From NCBI GenBank assembly GCA_035532215.1, contig DATKRK010000208.1, forward strand, positions 1 through 63,920: 63,920 nt of DNA, read 5' to 3'. The stretch is from JAICIG01 sp035532215. Lineage in GTDB: Bacteria > Planctomycetota > Planctomycetia > Pirellulales > JAICIG01. The notes under the pieces are model-generated. The model was not told the DNA's origin, ran no database searches, and was given only the letters and a program-made list of their open reading frames with translations. Of the stretch, positions 42,958-52,600 are shown one piece after another (position 1 is the stretch's first letter; each line of letters opens with the position of its first letter). A program made the position numbers and the translations under genes.

Positions 42958-44442
42958 TCACTTCGCTTTCCAAACCGCTTCCAGATCTTCCGAGCACTGC
43001 TTGCGAATGCTGTTGTCGGTCAGAATCGCTTCCGTGGCGGCGTTCATCTCCTCGCGCCGAAAGACCAGCGTCTCGGCGCCCGGAAAGCGGAATTCCAGAT
43101 ACTCGGCCGTGTTGTACTTCAACAGTTCGACCAGATGCTTGAGATTTCGCACCGGGATGCCGTTGACGCGGCTCAGCACCGAGAAAGTCGGCGCGCTGTA
43201 GCCTTTGACGAGCGCGTGGGGAAACATCGGCGAGGGGACGATCACCACCTCTTCTCCTTCGAACGCCGGCCGATCGGTCAACCGCTTGATGAGCGGGCTG
43301 CCGCGATCGATGAGCGCCGCGCCCAGCGTGCGCGTCAACAGCGCCATGAATTCCTGCGAAGCGGGCGAAAACACCAGCGGCCCGTAGATGAAATAACGCG
43401 GGTAGTCGCCGTGCAAATACGGGATCGCCAGCGACTCTTCGGCGGTGACGGGCGTCTCGATCTCGAGCGTTTCGCCGTCGCGCAAAACGGTGAACTTGAC
43501 TTTGCCCTCCTGGGCGAGCTTGGGAATCAAATACTGAAACGGCAATTGCAGATCGCTGGCCACTTGCACGCGCGAAGCGTTGTCGAGCGCGTGGTCGCCG
43601 ATCTTGAGAATCACGTCGCCGCGGCGCAGCGGATAATCTTCCCCTCCGCCGTGCGGCCGGGTAATCATCGCCCCGCCGACCCCCTTGCCCAGGCCGAGTT
43701 TCTTGCGAATGGCGTCGTTTTCCAGCGTCTGCGTTTCGTCGCGCAGCCGGGGCTTGCCGTCGTAATGGCCGTCGGCCACGTCCGCCAGGAACGCGTTGAT
43801 CTCCTCGACGGGGATCAAATAGCCGATGTTCTCGGCCGTCTTGATGCCGCTGAAGGCCACGCCCACCACGCGGCCGTCGGACAACGCCGGCCCGCCGCTG
43901 TTGCCGGGGTTCAGCGCGGCGTCGATCTGCACGCGCAGCCCGGTGGTGCGATAGTAATAGCCCGCGAAATCGACCCGCGAGATGATTCCCTCGGTGACCG
44001 ACATCTGCTCGCCGCCGAGCGGATAGCCGTAAACGTTCACCGTGCCTTTGACCTGCGGCAGGCCCTCGGCCAATTCAAGCGGCGGCCGGCTGTCGAAAAA
44101 CGAGTCGTCATCGGTCAGGTCGAGCACCGCCAGATCGATCGCCTGCGACATCGCCAGCACCTTGGCCGGCAGCTTGTCGGCCGATTGGTGCGGCTGGACG
44201 TAAATCTGGCTGGCGTATTGCACGACGTGGGCATTGGTCAGAATCCGCCGCCCTGCGATGATGAACCCGGTTCCGGAGGCTTCTTGCGTGGCGCTTTTGG
44301 TCCAGGGCTGAAAAAAGTTGGGCGCCCGCTGGGTGACGGCGATCTTGACCACCGAATCGCGGACCGCATCTTCGGCATTTAACGATGCGGCGACCGCAAC
44401 CCAGACTGCCGCGGCGAACATCGCTCGTACAGCATACTTCAT
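42958..44442 (-). CDS. DegP-like trypsin-type serine protease with PDZ regions
   Basis: After a signal peptide (residues 1-23) the protease domain has the complete triad H72 (LTNAHVV), D103 (AIDLAVLDL) and S182 (NPGNSGGP). One PDZ domain follows around residues 250-320 (RRGDVILKIGDHALDNAS), and another region with a second PDZ-like fold lies near 420-470. The length is 494 residues. Such proteins degrade or refold damaged periplasmic proteins. It lies next to the WD40 membrane protein and the giant macroglobulin-like protein on the same strand, so a joint envelope quality-control role is possible. Confidence 0.92.
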   Translation of the reverse strand: MKYAVRAMFAAAVWVAVAASLNAEDAVRDSVVKIAVTQRAPNFFQPWTKSATQEASGTGFIIAGRRILTNAHVVQYASQIYVQPHQSADKLPAKVLAMSQAIDLAVLDLTDDDSFFDSRPPLELAEGLPQVKGTVNVYGYPLGGEQMSVTEGIISRVDFAGYYYRTTGLRVQIDAALNPGNSGGPALSDGRVVGVAFSGIKTAENIGYLIPVEEINAFLADVADGHYDGKPRLRDETQTLENDAIRKKLGLGKGVGGAMITRPHGGGEDYPLRRGDVILKIGDHALDNASRVQVASDLQLPFQYLIPKLAQEGKVKFTVLRDGETLEIETPVTAEESLAIPYLHGDYPRYFIYGPLVFSPASQEFMALLTRTLGAALIDRGSPLIKRLTDRPAFEGEEVVIVPSPMFPHALVKGYSAPTFSVLSRVNGIPVRNLKHLVELLKYNTAEYLEFRFPGAETLVFRREEMNAATEAILTDNSIRKQCSEDLEAVWKAK

Positions 44443-44546
44443 TGCTAGTATCCCCCCGGCAGCGACTGGAAAAGCATGAGATCAGACTGCCGCCCCGTGC
44501 GGCGTTGCTGGCAACATCATCCGCCGGACGGCTCGCGCTGTCAAAT

Positions 44547-46547
44547 TCACGCTGGCGGAGCGGCCCGCTCGAGCCGCAGACCGTGCCGGCGGAAGACCAG
44601 CAGCGAGCCCGCGGCGAGCAAGCACGCCGACGCATTGAATGCGACGTACCAGTGTCGCGGCAAATGTCCTGACGGCGCGGGAGCTTGATCGGCGAGGAAA
44701 GCGCAAAGCCAAGGGACGATGACCAGCCCCGCGATGCGAACGAGCGCCGGCGAGCGTCCGAACGCGCCCCAGACGGCCATGACGCAGACAAACGCCTGGC
44801 CGACGCCGAGCGCCGCTTCGAGCCAGAGCGCGGCAGGCCGATCCTGCGGTACGACCAGCCGCGCGGCGCCAAACAACACCGCGGCCGCGCAAGTCCAGGC
44901 CAAAAGATGGAGTAATCCGAACTGGCCGGCTCGCGACGGTTCGGTTTTCGCTGCGACGAATTCTTCCGAGGCATGCGACAAGCGCAAGCCTCGCTTCTGA
45001 ACCAGATGCAGCAAGAACAGCAACGTCGTCAACATGGCGGTCGCCCCGACAGTAATTCGCCAAATCCCCTCCTCGCCGAAGGCGAGAGCCTTACAGACGG
45101 CAATCAAAACGGCCCACGTCGCACCCCAGCCCGCGATCAGCCCCGGCGCCCGCCATTGCCAACGCGAATCGGCCAGCATGGCCCAGACGACGAGCAAGCC
45201 GAACAATCCCGCGTAAATGCCCAAGGCGGTTGCCGCAGGCAATCTGACGGCGTCGCCGCGGACGCCGGTAGCTGCCAGCCGCAGAAGGACGGCGCCCAAG
45301 ATGACGCCAACGAGCAACAAGACATCGCAGAAGGCGCGTTGCAGGCGCCGCTGTTTGAGTCCGGAGCGAAGCCAGGCGATCGCCCAGATGGCGAACGCAA
45401 CGATCCAGCCGCAAAGGATCACGGCAAACGGCCTGTTCGGCGGCAGCACGGCCAGTTGACGCCCCGTGGCGACGTCGTAGACCCGCGCCTGGCTGGTCGG
45501 GTAGTAGCGCCACAGCGACACTTTAGAAACGCCGTCGCCGACTACGAGCGTCCGGCCGTCGGGCGAAAAAACTGGCGAGAAGAAGAATTGTTCGTTTTTC
45601 GATCGGGCGTTTGTCGCCGCCGCCAGCCACAGCCGCTTGCCGCTGCGCACGTCCCAAAGAGCAACGCAACCCCTGCCTGCCGCGGCCAGAAATCGATCGT
45701 CGGGAGAGTAGGCAATGCCCAGGAATTCACTGCTCGGCGCCTTGAGTTCGTCGACAAACGTCTCCGATTCCAGACTCCAAATCCGCACTTCTCCATCGCC
45801 CGCCAGCGCCAGCCGCTTGTCGTCGCGCGAGAAGGCCAGGCCGTGCGCCGTAACGCGCAGGACACGAGCGCCGTCGCGCGAGCCGCGACTCAGCCGATAA
45901 ATCGTCACGTGGTCTTTCGTGCCTGGACGACTGGCGATGGCGACTGCGGCGCGCCGGCCGTCGTGCGAAATCGCCACGCTTCCCGGCGTCTCCGTATGGA
46001 CCGAAGCCAGTTCTCTGGGTGCGCCGTTGGCTATCCGATACATTTTGATCACTCCCGGCGTAATCCACATCGCTACGAGCGTTTCGCCGTCGTCGGAGTA
46101 CCGCAGCACGCCGACAGGCGAATGGTGCGGAGAGACTTCGAACTGCTTGGCGCCGGTCGCGACATCCCGCCACTCGATGGCGCCATCCTCTTCTCCGATC
46201 GCCAACGTCTGGCCATCGGGCGAAAACGCAAAGCTGCAGATCGGCTTGGCCGAGGCGACGGACGATGCCACGCGCCCGCTGGCGAGATCCCACACTCGCA
46301 CGGCGTCCGCTCGGCGCACCCAGCCCGTCGCCGTCGCCAGAAAGTTGCCCTGCGGCAAAAAGCCGACGTGCGAGGTCGGCTTTCGTTCCCACGTCGCCAA
46401 CCAGAACAACACGGCCAAGAGCGGCGCGAGAAGAACGAGAAGCCAACCCCGACTGCGGCTGAGCGCGAACCGCCGCCACGCGCGGTCATTCGGTTCAGCG
46501 ACAGCCCCACGGCAAGCGGCTGTCGGGTCTTGATCTTCGCAGGCCAT
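44547..46547 (-). CDS. WD40 repeat protein with multi-helix membrane domain
   Basis: The 666-residue protein starts with a cytoplasmic stretch and a membrane segment near residues 34-51 (WLLVLLAPLLAVLFWLA). A WD40 propeller of about seven blades follows (about 60-380, for example SFAFSPDGQTLAIGEEDGAI and IAYSPDDRFLAAAGRGCVAL). The C-terminal half has about seven membrane helices. A propeller placed between membrane regions is unusual, and I do not know a characterised homologue. It is read in the same direction as the giant protein upstream and the protease downstream, with gaps of about 125 and 105 bases. Confidence 0.85.
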   Translation of the reverse strand: MACEDQDPTAACRGAVAEPNDRAWRRFALSRSRGWLLVLLAPLLAVLFWLATWERKPTSHVGFLPQGNFLATATGWVRRADAVRVWDLASGRVASSVASAKPICSFAFSPDGQTLAIGEEDGAIEWRDVATGAKQFEVSPHHSPVGVLRYSDDGETLVAMWITPGVIKMYRIANGAPRELASVHTETPGSVAISHDGRRAAVAIASRPGTKDHVTIYRLSRGSRDGARVLRVTAHGLAFSRDDKRLALAGDGEVRIWSLESETFVDELKAPSSEFLGIAYSPDDRFLAAAGRGCVALWDVRSGKRLWLAAATNARSKNEQFFFSPVFSPDGRTLVVGDGVSKVSLWRYYPTSQARVYDVATGRQLAVLPPNRPFAVILCGWIVAFAIWAIAWLRSGLKQRRLQRAFCDVLLLVGVILGAVLLRLAATGVRGDAVRLPAATALGIYAGLFGLLVVWAMLADSRWQWRAPGLIAGWGATWAVLIAVCKALAFGEEGIWRITVGATAMLTTLLFLLHLVQKRGLRLSHASEEFVAAKTEPSRAGQFGLLHLLAWTCAAAVLFGAARLVVPQDRPAALWLEAALGVGQAFVCVMAVWGAFGRSPALVRIAGLVIVPWLCAFLADQAPAPSGHLPRHWYVAFNASACLLAAGSLLVFRRHGLRLERAAPPA

Positions 46548-46671
46548 CAGGCGGCCCCATTTCGTCGGCGACTCGAGTTATGGCCTCAGCATAACATCCG
46601 AGTCCTTGAAATGGAGCCGCTTACGCACGACTTGCCCCCAACGCGCGGGCGCCAGCGAACCTCAGCCCGGC

Positions 46672-49600
46672 TCAATACGCCTCTTTGGCCTGCACGCCTT
46701 TGCGGTTCTGCTGGTAGAGGTTTTTGAGATTCAGTTCTTGCTGCTGCAAAATGGCGCCGTTGCCGATCTGCAAGCCTTCGAGCAACTGTCGCTCGCCGCC
46801 GGCATCGGCAGGGGCCGCGGCGGGCTTTTCGGCCTTTTCCTCCGCGGCGGGCGCCTCTTGCGGCGGCGGGCCAAGTTGCGTTTCGCCGCGGAAGAAGGCG
46901 TAGCGGTTGTGCTCGGCCTGGGCGATCACGGTCGAAGAGCCTTGGATCGCGTCGGCCACGAACACGCCGCGCAGGTCGGTCTCGCCCGAGACGAAATCGG
47001 CGTTGCGACTGCCGATCACCTTGACGTGTACGTCCGGCACGTAGCCGTCCTTGGTCGCGTTCTTGACCGTCGCCCGCACGCGGCCCGAAGCCGCCTCTTC
47101 CTGCACGTCGAGCACCAGCGGCGTGACCAGCGCCAGCCCGCTGGCGTACAGGTCGTCGCCGCGGCAGACGACCAGGTACGCGCCTTCGTCCTTCAGCGGC
47201 AGCGGCAGCTTGCGCGAGCGGTCGCGATAGTCCTTGCCGTCGCCTAGCTCGACGACGACTTCGTGATACGGCCGGATGCCCGCCAGGTTGATCTCGGTGA
47301 TGCCGCCCAGATCGTGCTTGAGCAGGCTGAACTTCATCAGGTCGATCTTGTAGACCCGCACGTCGCAGCGGGCCACGTTGCGGAATTTGAGTTCCAACTC
47401 GGCCTTTTCCTCCGGCTCGAAGGTGGTGACCTCCGGCAGCGAAATCGCCTTGTGCGTGAAATAGTCGATCGCCTGCCTGGCGTCGGCGAAACGGTCGGCG
47501 ACGCGAGTGTACTCGCGGATCGCGTCGGCGGCCTTGCCCAGGCTGTGATAGACCTGGCCCAAGATGTAAACCGCCTGCCACTTGTTGCGGCTTTCGATCT
47601 CGCGGCCAGTCTGCGGCTCGGTGCGCTTGGTCTCGGCCACCTTGCGGCACATCTCCAGGGCGGCCTCGTGCTCGCCCAAGGCGAAGTGGCTGTAACCGAC
47701 AACGTACCAGTAGCTGTCGAGATAGTCGCTCTTGGGGTAACGCTCGGCGTACAGCTCGCACCGCGCAATCGCCTCCCGATAGGCCTTCAATTCCAACAGC
47801 GCGTTGGCCAGCGAGAACGAAGCCTGGTCGGCCGCTGGATCCTCGGGGTAAGACGTGAGGAACTGATCGAGCATCGCCAGGGCCTGCTGCACCAGGTCGA
47901 CGCGCGTGATCTTCTTCTCGCGCAGCTTCTGATCGGCCGCGGCGTGCGGGGCGTAGGCGTAGACTCGCTGCGCCAAGGCGTACTGCGCCGCCGCAACGTA
48001 AGCCTCCGGCGGATATTCGCCCAACAGCCGGCCCATCACGTCGACGCTGCGCACGAACTCGCCCTGCGATTCCAAAAAGCCGGCCACGCCGCTCTCGCTC
48101 TGGAAACTCACCTCGACCGTCGACCGGAACACCAGGTAGCTGCGTTCGTACTCGCCGATTTTGTCGTAGGCCAGCCCGACCTTCATGATCTTCTCGAAAG
48201 ACAGTTCGACGTCGGGCCATTTCTCTTTAATCAGCTCGAAATACCGCACGATCTGGGCGTCGGGGCCGAACGCCAGGTGGCAGTCGAGCAACATCTGCAC
48301 CGATTCTTGGTAGATGTCCGGTTGCAATTGCCATTTCGTGACCAGCTCGGTCAGGTATGTGCCTGCCGTTTGCAGATCGCCCTTGGCGAAGGTCCGCTTG
48401 CCGTACTCGAACAGTTCCTGCGGCGTGAGCTTGTATTCGTCGACGCTCTTGGCCCCCAGCGCCAAAACCTTGAGCGGCTTCGGCGCCGACACGTCCAGTT
48501 GGCTCGGGCGATAAGGATCGCGGACGATCGTCGGCGCCGCGCGGTACTCGCCCGGCAGATAGCCGTACACGTCGAACTGGATCGGTTGCACGTAGTGCCG
48601 GCTGCCGATATAGAACGTGATGGCGCCGGGCGAAACCTCGAACCGCTCGAAGCCGCCTTGCACCGATTGCTCGATCACCGTCACGCCGCTGGGGAGCGGC
48701 TCGGTGACGACGAGATACTCAAGCTGCTCTTCGGGCGTGTTGGCCGGCACGTTGGCCCGCCAGATTTCCAGTTCGACGCGGCCGCGCTCGCCGACCGGCA
48801 GTTGCGTGAGCGGATTGCGGAACGAAGTGAAGGCGCCTTGCAACACGCCGAAGCCGCGGGGAATTGGCTGGCCGTCGAGTTCTCGCGGGGCCGGCTCGTA
48901 GTGCCGCATCACGCTCCAATCCTTCGTCGTACTCTTCAGCTTGTCGGCCGGCACGAAGCCGCCCAGCACGCACTGGAACGCGAACCGTCCGCGGCCGGCC
49001 AGTTGGAACTGAATCCGCTGCTTCCCTTTCAGCAACAGCTTCGCCGGGATGGCGATCGTCTCGGCGCCAGTCTCCTTCGTGACGTCGAGCTTCTTGGCCT
49101 CGAAGCCGTTGACCACGATCGTCAACTCGTAGTGCTCCTGATCGAAGCGAGTTCTGGCGTACCATTGGCAAAGCCCCAGCGCCGCCGGGCCGGTCGCCTT
49201 GTCGGGCGACCAGCGATGCCCGGTGCGATGGGCCATCAGCCAATCGACCAGTTCCTTGTTCTTGGCCGCCTCGGGCGAGACTTTTTCGAGCGACAGCAGG
49301 TACAAGGCGCGGATTTCAGCCGCCGCCTCGCTCCAGGGGAGCGAACCGAGCTGGCTGGCTCGCTTCGGCGCCGCGTCGTCGAGGTTTCGCTTGCCGAGCA
49401 CGTCGAGAATCTCGCCGGCCATCGGCGCACGGTCCATCTCGACCAGCGCGTGGGCCAGATGCGCCAGCGCCGCGTTCGACAGCGCCGGCCGATTGCGATA
49501 CAGCCGGTTGGCCAGCGTAAAGTCGCCGCGACCGGCCGCCGACAGGCCTTGCAGCAAGATCGCCTTGCTCTCGTAGTCGCTGTCGGAGGTAGCGGCGATC

Positions 49601-52600
49601 TGGCTGCTCAAGTAGCTGATCGCCTTCTCGAACGCATCGTCGGGCGCCTGATATCCGGCGCCGCGGGCCAGGCTCAAGGCCCAGACCATGCGCGAAGACG
49701 TATAGCGGTTGCCGGCGCCTCCCTTGCCGGTCCAACTCCAGCTTCCGTCGTCGTTCTGCGAGGAGATCAACAGGCTGATCGAAGCGCGGATCCGCCCGTC
49801 GAGCGCCTCGGCTTGCGGGCCGCCCGCCTGCCGCGTGGCGCCGACGAGTTTTTGCAAAGCGACGGCGGCCATCAGGTCGCTGGCGGTCGTGTCGAGCCCC
49901 GAGCCGACCCGCACGGCTTCCCACTGGCACAACGGCGCCGGGGCCAGCAGAATGTCGAGCAGGCTTCGCTCGACGTTCGGGCCAATCAGCACTTCCAGCG
50001 TGCGGGCTTCCAGCGGCATGTCGGCGGGCGGTTCGACCCAGACGGTCGTGTCGCTCGAAGCCGTGCCGCCGGCCGTGGCGAACACGCGCATGCCGTACGG
50101 TTCCAGCGGCACGCTGCGCCGCAGCACGTCGCTGCGCTCGCCCGCCTTGACGGTCAGTTCGAACGCCGCGGAGAGCGATTCATCGGGCGCCGCTTGCTCG
50201 TCGCCGGCTTTGGGGGCCGCGGACCCGGGCCGCTTGAGCGAGGTTTCGAAGGTCAACTCGTGGAGGCCCTTGCCGGCGTCGAGCGTCTTTTTCTCTTCGA
50301 CCGTCTTGCCGCCGATCGTGGTCTTGAGCGTGACTTCGATCGACCCTTTGTCCACCGCGTCGTTGTGGACCGTGGCCTGGATTTCGGCCTCGTCGCCGTC
50401 GGTGAAGGCCAGCGGCAGCTTCAGTTCGCCGAACAGCTCCTTCTTGACGGTCAACTCGCCTTCCGCCTCGCCGGCCAGCGTCTCGGTCGTGACGCCCTTG
50501 GCCAGCAGCTTCCAGGCGGTCGTCTTCTCGGGCAGCGTGATCGTGACGGTCGCCTTGCCGTCCTTATCGGTCACGACCGCCGGGTCCCAAAAAGCCGTCT
50601 CCTGCGATTCGACCGCCGGCAGCAGCACGGCGCCCGAGGCGTTGAGTTGCTCGGCGAACTGTTCGGCCTGTTTTTCGTCGATTTCCTTGTCGAAGCGGAC
50701 GTTGTTTTGTCGGCCGTTGGCGTCGAAATAAAAGAACCATCGATTCGATACGCGATCGTTTTGGGTGAACGTCAGCAGCTCTTGTGGCGTGAAGGGTTGA
50801 TCGACGGCGGAGCGGCTCAGGCCGCTGAGATCTAATTCATACGGGTTATCGACCGTATCGTTGAGCACCACGCTGCCAAGCGTCAATTCGCTGCGCAATT
50901 TGTTGCGGGCCGCAGCTTCCGCCAACCGCTTGCCGTCGGGCATGGTGAGGTTGAGACCGAGTTGCCACTGTTTCTTGGCCAGATCGCCGGCGGCGCCTTT
51001 GGCCTTGGCCGGCGCCTTGCCGCCCCGAGCGCCGCCACGGCCCCCGAATTGGCCGCCCCCCATGCCGCCCCCCATGCCGCCAACCATCTGCGCCTTGGAG
51101 ATTTCTTCCGCATCCTGCGTCTGACTGATGACGAGGCCAAGCCTGTTCTCGTATGTTTGCAATTCGCCGGCGCCTACCTCGTCCCATGTCGTCGGGTTAA
51201 CCGCACCTCGCACGAGATCCGCCACGGGTGCTAAACCCGGAACGCGACGCTCGCCCAATTGCACCCTGCCTGAATCATCGACAAGCGACCCGCGAGGCGG
51301 GCCGCCTTGGTCGTACATTGCGTTCGCGTCGATCGCGATGCCGCGGTCGGCGAACGAAGCCGCAACTCCGGCCTTCAACCGCTCTGCCTCTTCCGCGGCC
51401 ACTTCCAGCCGGTCCTTTTCGGCCAGCAGTTGCGGATTGATCGGCTGCGTCGCCGGATAATACGCGAAAGTCACGCTCGACGTGGTTCGCACGGCGGGCT
51501 CGCGCGTCTGCCCGCGGAAGAAATCCTGGATCGCCGCGACGTTCGAGCCGAACATCTCGACCAGCGACTGCTCGATCAAGGCCAGGCTCAATTCGGCTGC
51601 CACCAGCTGGCCTTGCGGGTCGGTCGTGGTCACGGTCACTTCGACCTCGTCGCCCGGCTGCGCTGCGCCTTGGCCGCCGCCCTTGCGCTTGGTTTCGAGC
51701 TTCACGCGCAGCTCGCGCTCGACGGTGAAGGGGCTCGAAGCCTCGTGGAATCGCCGGAAGCGGGCCCGGGCTTCGGCGTCGGCCGGCGGCCGCGCGTCGG
51801 TCATCACCGCCACGGCCAACTCGAAATTCGGCGCCAGCACCGCCGTGAGCGGAATCTTCAACTCGTTGGCGCCTTGCTTCAGCTCGATCAACTTGTAATC
51901 GAGCACGCGGGCGCCTTGGAACGTGACCAGCGCCAAGGCCGGTTCTTCGCGCCAGTGCAGTTGTACGCTGGCCGTGTCGCCGACCTTGAACGTGTGCTTG
52001 TCGGCCAGGATGCGCAGACGGACCGCGTCGTTGTCGTCGGAGACTTGCACCACGCGGGCGCCCGAGATCGGGTTCTTGAAGAGGTCGGTTCCTTCGACCC
52101 GCAAAATGTACTTGCCCCCTTGCTCCAGCCGCAGCGTAAGGCGGGCCTGGCCTTGTTTTTCGTCGGTGGCAAGCTCGTGCCGTTCGACTTCGCGCTCGCC
52201 GACCTTGCCGTCGACGGTGGTCTGTTCGAGCACGTGAAGCACGAGCTTTTCGGCGATCGGCTTGCCTTCGGCGTCGTGGGTCGTAACGGACGCCTCGAAG
52301 GTCTCGCCCGAAACGTAGACCGGCCGCACCGTACCGACGCCGATCGTGAAGCCGCGCGTGGCCAGGTAGAAATTGACCGACGTCTGCAAATTGCGCTCGG
52401 GCAACATCACCACCAGCGGCAAGGCTTGCGCCTCGCGATATTCGCGCGTCGGCAGCTTGAACGCCAGTTCGCCGTGCTCGTCGGTCTTGCCCGTGTAGAC
52501 GCGGCCGCCGGCCAGTTGATAGCGAATCTCGCGATCGGCCAACGGCGCCCCGTAATAGAATTTGGCCGCGATCTTGCCTTCGATCTCTTCGCCCCGATAG

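Noticed and set aside
47263..50835. Open frame of 1190 codons on the plus strand
   Set aside because: It lies entirely opposite the giant macroglobulin-like gene, is rich in Arg, Gln and His, and shows no domain. It is an antisense shadow caused by high third-position GC.
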